A stretch of 64,000 nucleotides of DNA from Mycobacterium sp. MBM (GCA_021648845.1 JAKJHY010000006.1:62001-126000); one strand, 5' to 3'; positions 36,094 through 46,111 are shown, numbered from the stretch's first letter. Made by a program: numbers and translations. The notes: a model not told the origin generated them from the letters alone.

Positions 36094-36686
36094 TGACCGA
36101 CGTGCCGGCCGAGGTGCGTAGCCGGCTGCAGGCGCACTTCACCGCCGCCGGTGTACTCGGCGACCCGGCCGAGGCCAATATCACCTTCCTGGGTGCCGAA
36201 CGCATCTCCGTGTTGCGCTTCGGGCCCGATGCCGGCGGCGTCAACCACTTTGTCTCGCTGGGGTGTTCGCGCTACCCGATGGTGGATCCGACCGATTTCG
36301 TCACCGACACCGAGCAGGGGCCGCGGGCCGAGGTGGTGGTGTCGCTGCGCCCACCCAGTCCGGCCGGTCTGGCCCGCTCGATCGCGGTGCTGGCGGCCGC
36401 GCCGTCGGTGGAGGGTTTGGTGCTGGAGCCCGATGCGTTGATCGATCTGGGCAGCCCGCTGTTCGAGCATGCGCCGTTCACCGCATTCCTGTTGGGCCCC
36501 AGCGATATCGAGGATGTCGCGTTGCCGGAGCCGTTGTCGGATGTGGCGATCCTGCAGGCCATCCCGATCACCCCCACCGAGGCGGCCTGGGTGCGGCTCA
36601 AGGGTGCCGAGGCGATGCGGGAGGCGTGGCGCAGCGACGGTGTCGACGTGCTGGATGCGAACCGGCGCGCCTCCGCGCCGTCCTGA
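36093..36686 (+). CDS. Suppressor-of-fused (SUFU) domain protein coupled to sugC
   Basis: 197 residues starting at a GTG that overlaps the sugC stop by one base (TAGTG). Features resembling bacterial SUFU-domain proteins are an N-terminal helix, VNHFVSLGCSRYPM, AEVVVSLRPP, APFTAFLLG and a final PITPTEAAWVRLKG segment. There is no signal peptide or membrane segment. Bacterial SUFU-like proteins are mostly uncharacterised, and some act as immunity proteins in toxin loci. Here the context is the trehalose importer, and no toxin gene is adjacent. It has no equivalent between Rv1238 and Rv1239c in M. tuberculosis. A long perfect hairpin follows. Confidence 0.72.
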   Translation: MTDVPAEVRSRLQAHFTAAGVLGDPAEANITFLGAERISVLRFGPDAGGVNHFVSLGCSRYPMVDPTDFVTDTEQGPRAEVVVSLRPPSPAGLARSIAVLAAAPSVEGLVLEPDALIDLGSPLFEHAPFTAFLLGPSDIEDVALPEPLSDVAILQAIPITPTEAAWVRLKGAEAMREAWRSDGVDVLDANRRASAPS

Positions 36687-36703
36687 CACTTCCTCTCCGC
36701 CTC

Positions 36704-36768
36704 TCGCCGAAACAGCGTTCCAGACGGCCTTTACTCGCACTTCTCCGTCTGGAACGCTGTTTCGGCGA
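36704..36768. terminator. Perfect 24-bp stem hairpin between convergent genes
   Basis: Arms 36704-36727 and 36745-36768 are exact reverse complements with a 17-nt loop. It lies between the SUFU gene stop (36686) and the convergent corA stop (36777), so probably serves as a two-way terminator. There is no T-tract. Confidence 0.7.
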
Positions 36769-36776
36769 TCGCGACG

Positions 36777-37883
36777 TCAGAGCCAGTGGTTGTGCCGGAA
36801 CGTCCGGTACAGCAGCATGCACACCGTCAACATGACCAGCAGCACTACCGGGTAGCCCCAGGTCGCCTTGAGTTCGGGCATGTGCTCGAAGTTCATCCCG
36901 TAGATGCCGGCCATCGCGGTCGGCACCGCGGCGATCGCCACCCAGGCGGAGATCTTGCGCATGTCCACGTTCTGCTGCATCGCCACCTTGCCCAGCGCCG
37001 CCTGCACCAGCGAGCTGAGCATGTCGTCGTAACTGGCGATGCGCTCGGAGGCCTTGATGGTGTGGTCGAGCACATCGCGCATGTACCGGCGGATCTCGAC
37101 ATTGATGATGTCGTCGTGATCGGTGCCGATCCGTTGCAGATCGGTGGCCAGCGGGCTGACCGCGCGGCGTAACTCCACGATCTCGCGCTTGAGCAGATAG
37201 ATGGACTCGATGTTGGTCTGGGAGTGCGGGGAGAAGATGTCCTCCTCCATGGAGTCGATATCGGTCTCGATGGACTCGGTGACCTCCAGGTAGGTGTCCA
37301 CGATGCCGTCGGCGATGGCGTGCATGACCGAGTAGGGGCCCAGCTTGAGGTGCGCGGGGGTGGCCTCCAGCCGTTTGCGCACCCCGGCGAGCCCGCCGTG
37401 TTCCCCGTGCCGCACAGTGACGACGAAGTCCGGCCCCACGAAGATCATGATCTCGCCGGTCTCCACGATCTCGCGGGCGTTGGCCATCGACTCGTGTTCG
37501 ACGTACTTCACCGTCTTGAGGACCAGGAACAGCGTGTTGTCGTAACGCTCCAGCTTGGGGCGCTGATGGGCGTGCACCGCATCCTCGACGGCGAGTTCGT
37601 GCAAACCGAACACGTCGGCGACGGCCTGCATCTGACGCTCGTCCGGCTCGTGCAGCCCGATCCAGACGAACGCGGTGCGCCCCTGCGACTCGATCTCGTG
37701 GACCTTGTCCAGTGCCGCGGCGTGGGTGTATTTGCCCGGCAACCGGGTGCCCTCGCAGTACACGCCGCAGTCGACCACCGACTGCGACACCGGAACGTGA
37801 ATTCCCGAGGCGTCGGGTTCGTAGGGGTTGCGCCGCCCCGCTGCTCGCAACATCGACGGAGGCAGGGGGCGGAAAGACGGCAT
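36777..37883 (-). CDS. corA: Magnesium/cobalt channel CorA
   Basis: 368 residues from the ATG at 37883, which has a GGAGG ribosome site. A large soluble N-terminal domain is followed by two C-terminal membrane helices. The signature GMN lies in YGMNFEHMPEL between them. It corresponds to Rv1239c and forms a pentameric Mg2+ channel. The frame stays open about 50 codons further upstream, but that part has no family similarity. It is divergent from the malic enzyme gene. Confidence 0.94.
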   Translation of the reverse strand: MPSFRPLPPSMLRAAGRRNPYEPDASGIHVPVSQSVVDCGVYCEGTRLPGKYTHAAALDKVHEIESQGRTAFVWIGLHEPDERQMQAVADVFGLHELAVEDAVHAHQRPKLERYDNTLFLVLKTVKYVEHESMANAREIVETGEIMIFVGPDFVVTVRHGEHGGLAGVRKRLEATPAHLKLGPYSVMHAIADGIVDTYLEVTESIETDIDSMEEDIFSPHSQTNIESIYLLKREIVELRRAVSPLATDLQRIGTDHDDIINVEIRRYMRDVLDHTIKASERIASYDDMLSSLVQAALGKVAMQQNVDMRKISAWVAIAAVPTAMAGIYGMNFEHMPELKATWGYPVVLLVMLTVCMLLYRTFRHNHWL

Positions 37884-38005
37884 CACGACCTCCATCATCG
37901 GGGGGCACGACCCCGTGCCCCGGGCCGAAATGTTACTCGTCAGTCGCATTTCCAACCTCTCACGGCGAGGGAACCGGTGCCTGTGAGTTCCTTGAGTGAA
38001 GTAAC

Positions 38006-39184
38006 GTGACGCCCGTGTCGGAACTGGTAAAGACCCCACAGGTTGTCATTGATGACGCGGAGATCTTCGCGGCCCACGAGGGTGGCAAACTCTCGGTCGA
38101 ACTGAAGGCACCGCTGGACACCCAGCGTGCGCTGTCCATCGCCTACACCCCGGGCGTCGCCCAGGTCAGCCGGGCGATCGCCGCCGATGTGACGCTGGCC
38201 AAGAAATACACCTGGGCAAACCGCCTGGTGGCGGTGGTCAGCGACGGCAGCGCGGTGCTGGGCCTGGGCGATATCGGCCCGGCCGCGTCGCTTCCGGTGA
38301 TGGAGGGCAAGAGCGCGCTGTTCAAGACGTTCGGCGGGCTGAACTCCATCCCGATCGTGCTCGACACCAAGGATCCCGACGAGATCGTCGAGACGCTGAT
38401 CCGGCTGCGGCCGACGTTCGGCGCGGTGAACCTGGAAGACATCTCCGCACCGCGGTGCTTCGAGATCGAGCGCCGGGTCATCGAGGCGCTGGACTGCCCG
38501 GTCATGCACGACGATCAGCACGGCACCGCCATCGTGGTGCTGGCCGCACTGCTGGGGGCCGTCAAGGTGCTCGAACGCGATATCCACGATTTGAAGGTCG
38601 TGGTGTCCGGTGCCGGCGCAGCCGGTGTCGCCTGCACGAACATCCTGCTGAGCAGCGGGGTCTCCGACATCGTCGTGCTCGACAGCAAGGGCATCGTCGA
38701 GAGCGGTCGCAGCGACCTCAACTCCTTCAAGGCCGAGCTGGCCCAGCGCACCAACCCGCGCGGGCTCACCGGCGGGGCGGCCGAGGCGCTCGCCGGCGCC
38801 GATGTCTTCCTGGGGGTATCGGCGGGTCTGGTCCCCGAGCAACTGATCGCGTCGATGGCGCCGGGCGGCATCGTGTTCGCGCTGTCGAACCCGGATCCGG
38901 AGATCCATCCCGACGCCGCACGTAAGTACGCCGCGGTGGTGGCCACCGGGCGCAGCGATTTCCCGAACCAGATCAACAATGTGCTCGCCTTCCCCGGCGT
39001 GTTCCGCGGCGCGCTCGACGCCGGTGCGCGCCGTATCACCGAGGAGATGAAAGTCGCTGCCGCGCATGCGATCTTCTCGGTGGTTGGCGACGACCTCGCG
39101 GTCGACCACATCGTGCCCAGCGCACTGGACCCGCGGGTGGGCCCGGCCGTCGCCGCCGCGGTCGCGGAAGCCTCCGGCGTCTGA
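38006..39184 (+). CDS. NAD(P)-dependent malic enzyme
   Basis: 392 residues from GTG; a GTG three codons later is an alternative. The N-terminal malic domain contains YTPGVAQVSRAI, SDGSAVLGLGDIGP and FNLED-like VNLEDISAPRCF. HDDQHGTAIV precedes the Rossmann domain VVVSGAGAAGVAC. ALSNPDPEI and DFPNQINNVLAFPG are conserved. It decarboxylates malate to pyruvate and CO2, the short form typical of Gram-positives. It occupies the place of mdh (Rv1240) in M. tuberculosis. Because Kgd is nearby, the cluster has a C4-acid metabolism theme. Confidence 0.93.
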   Translation: MTPVSELVKTPQVVIDDAEIFAAHEGGKLSVELKAPLDTQRALSIAYTPGVAQVSRAIAADVTLAKKYTWANRLVAVVSDGSAVLGLGDIGPAASLPVMEGKSALFKTFGGLNSIPIVLDTKDPDEIVETLIRLRPTFGAVNLEDISAPRCFEIERRVIEALDCPVMHDDQHGTAIVVLAALLGAVKVLERDIHDLKVVVSGAGAAGVACTNILLSSGVSDIVVLDSKGIVESGRSDLNSFKAELAQRTNPRGLTGGAAEALAGADVFLGVSAGLVPEQLIASMAPGGIVFALSNPDPEIHPDAARKYAAVVATGRSDFPNQINNVLAFPGVFRGALDAGARRITEEMKVAAAHAIFSVVGDDLAVDHIVPSALDPRVGPAVAAAVAEASGV

Positions 39185-39228
39185 TTCGGCGGGCAGGAGC
39201 GAAGCGACCCGGGAATTTGCACAGCCAC

Positions 39229-40056
39229 ATGCGGCGGTTGGCGATCGCGCTCGTCGCACTGCTGATCGCCGGGTGCGGCGGGCAGGCTCCGCCGCCCCCG
39301 TCGGTGTCGGTGGGGGCGGACGGGGGATCGACGCTGCTGGCGCATCTGTACGCGGCGGCATTGCGCTACTACGGCAGTGCTGCCCATGTGCGGGAGACGC
39401 CCGATCCGTTGGCGGCCCTGGACTCCGGTGAGATCGATGTGGCACCGGCTTTTACCGGGGAGGTGCTGACCAGGTTCGCACCCGATGCCCCGGCACGGTC
39501 GGCGGCCCAGGTGTACCGCGCGATGATCGGAGCACTGCCGGAGGGGCTGAGCGCCGGTGACTATGCCGACGGCGCCTCGGACAAGCCGGTCGTCGCCGTC
39601 ACCGGTGCGACCGCGTCGGAGTGGGAAGCCCGCGATGTCACCGCACTGGTGGCGCGTTGCGCTTCGCTGGAACCGGGTGCGGTTCAAGATGGTCGGGTCC
39701 CCGCATCGATCGGCACCTGCACGCCGGCCGCCCCCGAGGAATTCCCGGACGCCGAGACGTTGTGGGCCGCGTTGCGCGCCGGCGCGGTCGATATGGCGTG
39801 GACATCGGCGGCGGCCCCCGATATCCCGCAGGATCTGACGCTGCTCTCGGATCGGACGGCGCTGATCCGCGCCGAGAACGTGGTGCCGGTGTTCCGCCGG
39901 AACACGCTGAGCCAGATGCAGTTACGCGCTGTCAACGAGCTGGCCGGCGAGCTCGACACCGATGCGCTGGCACAGATGCGCGCCGAGGTGGCCGGCGGCG
40001 CCGAGCCGGGGGCGGTGGCCGGTGCCTGGCTGGACGCCCACCCGCTGGGCCACTGA
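39229..40056 (+). CDS. lpqZ: LpqZ-like solute-binding lipoprotein
   Basis: 275 residues from the ATG at 39229; a TTG four codons earlier is possible. A short lipoprotein signal peptide ends in the lipobox LIAGC. The mature part resembles the OpuAC/glycine-betaine type binding domain: LAALDSGEIDVAPAFTGEVLTRF, VYRAMIGALPEGL, and a late VPVFRRNTLSQMQL. No ABC permease or ATPase partners are adjacent. It corresponds to LpqZ (Rv1244). The substrate is unknown. Confidence 0.85.
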   Translation: MRRLAIALVALLIAGCGGQAPPPPSVSVGADGGSTLLAHLYAAALRYYGSAAHVRETPDPLAALDSGEIDVAPAFTGEVLTRFAPDAPARSAAQVYRAMIGALPEGLSAGDYADGASDKPVVAVTGATASEWEARDVTALVARCASLEPGAVQDGRVPASIGTCTPAAPEEFPDAETLWAALRAGAVDMAWTSAAAPDIPQDLTLLSDRTALIRAENVVPVFRRNTLSQMQLRAVNELAGELDTDALAQMRAEVAGGAEPGAVAGAWLDAHPLGH

Positions 40057-40066
40057 CCAGGCGGGC

Positions 40067-41806
40067 TTACTTGGGCAGCAGGCCCTTGGCCACCGACGAG
40101 AACAGGCGCTGGTAGCCAGACCCGGTGATCCGGATGATGACGTCGAGCACCTTGGCGTCGGCGCCGACGAGCACGCGGGCGCGGTCCTTGCGGACGGCTT
40201 CCAGGATGATCTTGGCGGCCTTCTCCGGGCTGGTCTTGGCGAGTTTGGTGTCGAACGCCTTGGCCATCTCGGCGACGTCGATACCTTCGGCCGCGGTGGC
40301 ATTGCGCGCGATCGCCGTCTTGATCCCGCCCGGGTGCACGCAGGTCACCTTCACCGGGTGCTTGGCCAGCGCCATCTCCTGGCGCAGCGCCTCGGTGAAC
40401 CCGCGCACGGCGAACTTCGCCGAGTTGTATGCGGCTTGGCCGGGCACCGAGAACAGCCCGAAGACGCTGGAGACGTTGACGACGTGCCCGTCGCCGGATT
40501 CGATGAGATGCGGCAGGAAGGCCTTGGTGCCGTTGACGACGCCCCAAAAGTCGACGTCCATCACGCGTTCGATGTCCTTGTAGGCGGAGACCTCGATATC
40601 GCCGCTGTAGGCGATGCCGGCGTTGTTGTAGATCTGGTTGACCTTGCCGAAGTGTTCCTTGACCGCGCCGGCGTACAGCTCGAACGCCTCGCGTTCGGTG
40701 ACATCGAGGCGGTCGGCCTTGACCGGTGCCCCGATGGCCTTGAGTCGTTCCTCGGTGACCGCCAGGCCCTCGGTGTCGACATCGCTGATCGCCAGCAGGG
40801 CGCCCGAGCGGCCGAGTTCGACGGCCAGCGCCTGTCCGATGCCCGAACCTGCTCCCGTGACGACGGCGACTTTTCCGGCGAAGCCCTCCATGTGCACACT
40901 CCTGTCGTGACCATGATCTGATCGGTTGGGTTCGACCTTAGCCGTTACCGGCGGTACCGACGACGACCGGGTGGGCCCGTTGTCCACGAACGCGGTGACC
41001 AATTCGGCGAACTCGTCGGGTCGCTCGATCTGGGGCATGTGCCCGGTGTCGGCGAACAGGTGAACCTGGGCATCGGGAAACCGCCGCCGGGCGGCGGCGA
41101 GGTGCGCCGCGGGCAGGATGCGGTCGCGGTCGCCCCAGATCAGCAGCGTGGGCCGTGGGTGCGCGGCGACGGCCGCCAGCAGCTCGTCACGCCACTGTGG
41201 GCGGACCCCGCGCGCGGTGCCGAGATAGTTGGCGATCTCGTGCAGAAACGGCCCGGCGCCCGGCTGTGCGGCGATCCGGAGGACATGCGCGACGCGTTCC
41301 GGGGTGGCCAGAGCCGGGTCGGCGAAGATTCGACGTTCCATCAGCCGGGCGCCCGCGGGGGTGCTGTGGGTCGCGGCGTACCGGCCGAGCCCGGGCACGG
41401 CCAACATGCGCAGCAGCGGGGTGACCTCGGCGCCGAAGCCCGCGCTGTTGACCAGCGTGAGGCTGGCGACGCGGTCGGGATGGGATGCCAGCAGCTGCAT
41501 TGCGACCGCCCCGCCGAGCGAGTTGCCGATGACGTGGCACGGCCGGGTCTCGCCGAGCTCGGCGAGGGTTTCGGCCACCCCGTCGGCCAGCGTCACCAGG
41601 TCCGCGGGTGCGTCGCGGCGTGCCGAGAACCCGAATCCCGGCTGGTCGGGAGCGATCACGTAGAAGCGCCCGGACAGCCGCTCGAGCTGTTCGGACCAGT
41701 CCTCAAGGCTGCGGGAGATGCCGTGCAACAAGAGCAGCGGCGTGTTCGCCCGATCACCGGCTGTCTGGACGCGGACGGCGCGGTCATCGACAGTCAGTAG
41801 ACGCAT
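40067..41806 (-). CDS. Alpha/beta hydrolase fused in frame to a short-chain dehydrogenase (Rv1245c-like C-terminal half)
   Basis: One uninterrupted 579-codon frame. Residues 1-275 are an alpha/beta hydrolase: LLLLHGISRS, nucleophile GNSLGG (S96), WGDRD and DTGHMPQ supply the triad. A 30-residue linker rich in Ser/Pro/His follows. Residues 306-579 are an SDR: VVTGAGSGIGQ (NAD(P) binding), NNAG, and YNSAKFAV (YxxxK catalytic pair). In M. tuberculosis Rv1245c is SDR only. The SDR part has its own ATG at 40891 with AGGAG six to eight bases upstream, so both a fusion and a separate SDR may be made. EphD is a precedent for hydrolase-SDR fusion. Confidence 0.8.
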   Translation of the reverse strand: MRLLTVDDRAVRVQTAGDRANTPLLLLHGISRSLEDWSEQLERLSGRFYVIAPDQPGFGFSARRDAPADLVTLADGVAETLAELGETRPCHVIGNSLGGAVAMQLLASHPDRVASLTLVNSAGFGAEVTPLLRMLAVPGLGRYAATHSTPAGARLMERRIFADPALATPERVAHVLRIAAQPGAGPFLHEIANYLGTARGVRPQWRDELLAAVAAHPRPTLLIWGDRDRILPAAHLAAARRRFPDAQVHLFADTGHMPQIERPDEFAELVTAFVDNGPTRSSSVPPVTAKVEPNRSDHGHDRSVHMEGFAGKVAVVTGAGSGIGQALAVELGRSGALLAISDVDTEGLAVTEERLKAIGAPVKADRLDVTEREAFELYAGAVKEHFGKVNQIYNNAGIAYSGDIEVSAYKDIERVMDVDFWGVVNGTKAFLPHLIESGDGHVVNVSSVFGLFSVPGQAAYNSAKFAVRGFTEALRQEMALAKHPVKVTCVHPGGIKTAIARNATAAEGIDVAEMAKAFDTKLAKTSPEKAAKIILEAVRKDRARVLVGADAKVLDVIIRITGSGYQRLFSSVAKGLLPK

Positions 41807-41926
41807 CCAACCATGATGTGACGACGATCTCGCCCCGGCCAGTGGCGGAATGCATCTCGTTCGTTTTCCGGTGGTGCATTTTGTGCGTGGCGTAACGCTG
41901 CGCGTCCGGTGCGCGATGCCCCCACC

Positions 41927-42283
41927 ATGATGCGTTTGCGAATCGCGGTGGCCGCCGGTGCCGTCCTGTCCGCCGGACTGCTGGCCGCCGCCCCGGCTCA
42001 GGCCGATCCGACCGCCGACTTCCTGAGCACGCTGGACGGTTCGGGCCTGAGCGGGATCAACCCCGCCGACGCGGTCTCGGTGGGGCAGTCGGTGTGCCCG
42101 ATGCTGGCCGACGGCGGCCAGAACCTCGCCGATGTGGCCGGGCGGGTTTCCGACACGATCGGCCGACCGATCGGGCCGGCCACGATGTTCACCGGTTTTG
42201 CCATCTCGGCGTTCTGCCCGGGCGCGGTGATGTCACTGGCCAACGGTGAGTCGCCGATCCCGCTGGGGCTGCTGGGTATGTGA
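41927..42283 (+). CDS. DUF732-like small secreted protein
   Basis: 118 residues. A Sec signal peptide (MMRLRIAVAAG start) ends at APAQA-DP about residue 28. The mature part follows the DUF732 pattern: FLSTLDGSGL, then GQSVCPMLADGG, and a second Cys in ISAFCPGAV, with the two cysteines probably forming a disulphide. Function is unknown; such proteins are common in mycobacteria. It ends in front of a perfect 23-bp hairpin and the convergent kgd stop. Confidence 0.8.
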   Translation: MMRLRIAVAAGAVLSAGLLAAAPAQADPTADFLSTLDGSGLSGINPADAVSVGQSVCPMLADGGQNLADVAGRVSDTIGRPIGPATMFTGFAISAFCPGAVMSLANGESPIPLGLLGM

Positions 42284-42294
42284 TACGCCCGGCC

Positions 42295-42347
42295 AAACTG
42301 AAGAAGATCGCGAGATTTCGACTCAATCTCGCGATCTTCTTCAGTTT
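42295..42347. terminator. Perfect 23-bp stem hairpin between convergent genes
   Basis: Arms 42295-42317 and 42325-42347 are exact reverse complements with a 7-nt loop. It lies between the DUF732 gene stop (42283) and the convergent kgd stop (42356). This is the strongest intrinsic hairpin in the window; a two-way terminator is likely. Confidence 0.75.
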
Positions 42348-42355
42348 CGGCGCAG

Positions 42356-45300
42356 CTACGGCGCGAACGCCTCGTCGATGATCTCCTGCTGCTCGACGGC
42401 GTGCACCTTCGACGAACCCGATGACGGCGCCGACATGGCGCGCCGGGAGATGCGCTTGATCCCGGTCAGCTTCTCGGGCAACAACTCGGGCAGCGACAGC
42501 CCGAACGTCGGCCATGCGCCCTGGTTGGCCGGCTCCTCCTGGACCCAGAAGTACTCGGACACGTTGGGGTACTGGTCGAGCGTCGCGTTGAGCCGGCGCC
42601 GGGGCAGCGGGTAGAGCTGCTCGATACGCACGATGGCCACATCGTCGCGCTTCTCCTTGGCCTTGCGGGCCACCAGCTCGTAGTAGATCTTGCCGCTGGT
42701 GAGCAGCACCCGCTTCACCGTGGACCGGTCGCCGATGCCCTCCTCGTAGGTGGGCTCCTCGAGCACCGAGCGGAACTTGATCTCGGTGAAGTCCTTCACA
42801 TCGCTGACCGCAGCCTTGTTGCGCAGCATCGACTTCGGGGTGAAGACGATCAGCGGGCGGTGGATACCGTCGAGGGCGTGGCGGCGCAGCAGGTGGAAGT
42901 AGTTCGCTGGGGTCGACGGCATCGCGACCGTCATCGACCCTTCCGCGCACACCTGCAGGAAGCGTTCGATGCGCCCCGACGTGTGGTCGGGTCCCTGGCC
43001 CTCGTGGCCGTGCGGCAGTAGCAGCACGACATCGGAGAGCTGGCCCCACTTGGCCTCACCGGAGGAGATGAACTCGTCGATGATGGACTGTGCGCCGTTG
43101 ACGAAGTCGCCGAACTGCGCCTCCCACAACACGATTGCCTCGGGGTTGCCCACCGAGTAGCCGTATTCGAAGCCGACCGCGGCGAACTCCGACAGCGCTG
43201 AGTCGTACACCATGAACCGACCGCCGGTCGGGTTGCCGTCGGCATCGGCGGTCAGCAGATCCAGCGGCGTGAATTCGGCGCCGGTCTTGCGGTCGATGAT
43301 CACCGCGTGGCGCTGGGTGAAGGTGCCGCGCCGGACATCCTGGCCGGTAAGCCGGACCGTCTTACCTTCGGCGACAAGCGAACCGAGGGCCAGCAGCTCA
43401 CCGAACGCCCAGTCGACCTTGCCGTCGTAGGCCATCTCGCGACGCTTCTCCAGCACCGGCTGCACCCGGGGGTGAACGTTGAAGCTCTCCGGTGCGGCCA
43501 GGTGTGCGTCACCGATACGGGCCAGCACCGCCTTGTCCACGGCGGTGTTCAAGCCCTTCGGGGTCTGCTGGTCGGCCTCGACCGACTCGCTCGGCTCGAT
43601 CTCGTGCTTCTCCAGCTCACGGACTTCGTTGAAGACCCGCTCGAGTTGGCCCTGATAGTCGCGCAGGGCGTCCTCGGCCTCCTTCATCGAGATGTCGCCG
43701 CGGCCGATCAGCGCTTCGGTGTAGGTCTTGCGGACCCCGCGCTTGGTGTCGATCACGTCGTACATGCCGGGCTGCGTCATCGACGGGTCGTCACCCTCGT
43801 TGTGCCCGCGGCGGCGGTAGCACAGCATGTCGATCACGACGTCCTTCTTGAACTGCTGCCGGAAGTCCATGGCCAGCTTGGCCACCCACACGCAAGCCTC
43901 GGGATCGTCGCCGTTGACGTGGAAGATGGGCGCGCCCACCATTTTTGCGACGTCCGTGCAGTATTCGCTGGACCGGGAATCGTGCGGTGAGGTGGTGAAG
44001 CCGATCTGGTTGTTCACGATGATGTGGATGGTTCCACCGGTGCGGTACCCGCGCAGCAGCGCCAGGTTGAGGGTCTCGGCGACCACCCCCTGACCGGCGA
44101 ACGCGGCGTCGCCGTGCAACATCATCGGCACCACCGAGAACGCCTCGTGCTCTTCGGGGGAGGCGAAGTCGATGAGGTCCTGTTTGGCGCGGACCAGACC
44201 CTCCAATACCGGGTCGACGGCCTCCAGGTGCGACGGGTTGGCGACCAGCGACACCGCGATGTCGTTGTCCCCGAACATCTGCAGGTAGGTGCCGGTGGCG
44301 CCGAGGTGGTACTTGACGTCACCGGATCCGTGCGCCTGCGAGGGATTCAGGTTGCCCTCGAACTCGCTGAAGATCTGGCTGTAGGGCTTGCCGACGATAT
44401 TGGCCAGCACGTTGAGCCGGCCGCGGTGCGGCATGCCGATGACTACCTCGTCGAGGCCGTGCTCGGCAGCCTGGTCGATCGCGGCGTCCATCATCGGGAT
44501 GACGGTCTCGGCGCCCTCCAGCGAGAAGCGTTTCTGCCCGACGTATTTGGTCTGCAGGAACGTCTCGAACGCCTCGGCGGCGTTGAGCTTGCTCAGGATG
44601 TACTTCTGCTCGGCGACGGTGGGCTTGTCGTGCTTGGTCTCGACGCGTTCCTGAATCCAGCGCTGCTGCTCGGGTTCCAGGATGTGGGTGTATTCGACAC
44701 CGACGTGGCGGCAGTAGGCGTCACGCAGCACCGAGAGCACATCGCGCAGCTTCTTGTACTCGGCACCGGCGAACCCGTCGACCTTGAACTCGCGGTCCAG
44801 ATCCCACAGGGTCAGGCCGTGGGTCAGCACGTCGAGGTCGGGGTGGCTGCGGAAACGGGTCTTGTCCAGGCGCAGCGGATCGATATCGGCCATCAGGTGC
44901 CCGCGGTTGCGGTAGGCGGCGATCAGCTCGATGATCCGGGCGTTCTTGTGGTAGATCGAGTCCGGGTTGTCGGTGCGCCACCGCACGGGCTCGTACGGGA
45001 TGCCCAGCTCGCGGAAGATCTCGTCGTAGAACTCGTCATCGAGCAGCAGGGTGTGGATGGTGCGCAGGAAGTCACCGGATTCCGCGCCTTGGATGATCCG
45101 GTGGTCGTAGGTGGAGGTCAGGGTGATGAGCTTGCCGACGCCGAGTTCGGCGATGCGTTCCTCGCTGGCGCCCTGGAACTCCGCGGGATACTCCATGGCG
45201 CCGGCGCCGATGATGGCCCCTTGGCCGCGCATGAGCCGGGGCACCGAGTGCACGGTGCCGATGGTGCCGGGGTTGGTCAGCGAGATGGTGACACCGCTGA

Positions 45301-46111
45301 AGTCCTCGGCGGTGAGCTTGCCGTCGCGGGCGCGGCGCACGATGTCTTCGTAGGCGGCGATGAACTGGCCGAAGCCCATGGTCTCGCAGCGCTTGATCGC
45401 GGCGACGACAAGCTGGCGTGCACCGTCCTTGCCCGCCAGGTCGATCGCGAGGCCGAGATTTGTGTGAGCTGGTGTCACGGCATTCGGCTTGCCGTCCACC
45501 TCGGCGAAGTGGCGGTTCATGTTCGGGAACTTCTTGATGGCCTGCACGATCGCGTAGCCGAGCAGGTGGGTGAAGCTGATCTTGCCGCCGCGGGTGCGCT
45601 TGAGGTGGTTGTTGATCACCACGCGGTTGTCGATCATGGCCTTGGCCGGGATGGCTCGCACGCTGGTCGCGGTGGGCACGTCCAGCGAGGCGTTCATGTT
45701 CTTCACCACGGCGGCCGACGCGCCGCGCAGCACGGTGTTCTCGTCGCCGTCGGCGGCGGGGGCCGCGGGCGCCGATTTCTTGGCGGGCTCAGGCTTGGCG
45801 GGTTCGGACTTGGGTGCGACTTTGGCTGCGTCGGACTTCGGTGCGGACTTGGGCTCGGCCTTGGCATCCGGCTTTGCCGGCGCCGTCTCGGCGGGGGCCG
45901 TCTTCGCGGCGGAGGCCGGCTGAGCGGGTGCCGCCTTCTTTGCCGGGGCGGGCTCGGATCGCTGGGCGGGGGTGTCGATCGGTTCGGGGGCGTAGTCCAC
46001 CAGGAACTCGTGCCAACTCGGATCCACCGACGAAGGATCCTCGCGGAATTTGCGATACATCTCTTCGACGAGCCACTCGTTCTGTCCAAAAGGTGATGGT
46101 GAACTGCTCAC
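42356..46111 (-). CDS. kgd: Multifunctional 2-oxoglutarate decarboxylase/dehydrogenase (Kgd/SucA)
   Basis: 1251 residues from the GTG at 46111, chosen because the protein then begins [12 protein letters not shown] as in M. smegmatis. Order: a short E1-type N-terminal helix, an Ala/Lys/Pro-rich linker (~40-105), an E2-like succinyltransferase domain ending in [16 protein letters not shown], then the E1 part. HVNGDDPEA and [14 protein letters not shown] bind thiamine diphosphate-Mg2+. It catalyses the 2-oxoglutarate step of the TCA cycle and succinic semialdehyde or 2-hydroxy-3-oxoadipate formation, and is inhibited by GarA in mycobacteria. An in-frame ATG at 46129 is an alternative start. Confidence 0.95.
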   Translation of the reverse strand: MSSSPSPFGQNEWLVEEMYRKFREDPSSVDPSWHEFLVDYAPEPIDTPAQRSEPAPAKKAAPAQPASAAKTAPAETAPAKPDAKAEPKSAPKSDAAKVAPKSEPAKPEPAKKSAPAAPAADGDENTVLRGASAAVVKNMNASLDVPTATSVRAIPAKAMIDNRVVINNHLKRTRGGKISFTHLLGYAIVQAIKKFPNMNRHFAEVDGKPNAVTPAHTNLGLAIDLAGKDGARQLVVAAIKRCETMGFGQFIAAYEDIVRRARDGKLTAEDFSGVTISLTNPGTIGTVHSVPRLMRGQGAIIGAGAMEYPAEFQGASEERIAELGVGKLITLTSTYDHRIIQGAESGDFLRTIHTLLLDDEFYDEIFRELGIPYEPVRWRTDNPDSIYHKNARIIELIAAYRNRGHLMADIDPLRLDKTRFRSHPDLDVLTHGLTLWDLDREFKVDGFAGAEYKKLRDVLSVLRDAYCRHVGVEYTHILEPEQQRWIQERVETKHDKPTVAEQKYILSKLNAAEAFETFLQTKYVGQKRFSLEGAETVIPMMDAAIDQAAEHGLDEVVIGMPHRGRLNVLANIVGKPYSQIFSEFEGNLNPSQAHGSGDVKYHLGATGTYLQMFGDNDIAVSLVANPSHLEAVDPVLEGLVRAKQDLIDFASPEEHEAFSVVPMMLHGDAAFAGQGVVAETLNLALLRGYRTGGTIHIIVNNQIGFTTSPHDSRSSEYCTDVAKMVGAPIFHVNGDDPEACVWVAKLAMDFRQQFKKDVVIDMLCYRRRGHNEGDDPSMTQPGMYDVIDTKRGVRKTYTEALIGRGDISMKEAEDALRDYQGQLERVFNEVRELEKHEIEPSESVEADQQTPKGLNTAVDKAVLARIGDAHLAAPESFNVHPRVQPVLEKRREMAYDGKVDWAFGELLALGSLVAEGKTVRLTGQDVRRGTFTQRHAVIIDRKTGAEFTPLDLLTADADGNPTGGRFMVYDSALSEFAAVGFEYGYSVGNPEAIVLWEAQFGDFVNGAQSIIDEFISSGEAKWGQLSDVVLLLPHGHEGQGPDHTSGRIERFLQVCAEGSMTVAMPSTPANYFHLLRRHALDGIHRPLIVFTPKSMLRNKAAVSDVKDFTEIKFRSVLEEPTYEEGIGDRSTVKRVLLTSGKIYYELVARKAKEKRDDVAIVRIEQLYPLPRRRLNATLDQYPNVSEYFWVQEEPANQGAWPTFGLSLPELLPEKLTGIKRISRRAMSAPSSGSSKVHAVEQQEIIDEAFAP

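Noticed and set aside
44024..46096. 690-codon plus-strand frame opposite kgd
   Set aside because: Antisense shadow of a well-conserved enzyme; no recognisable domain or ribosome site.
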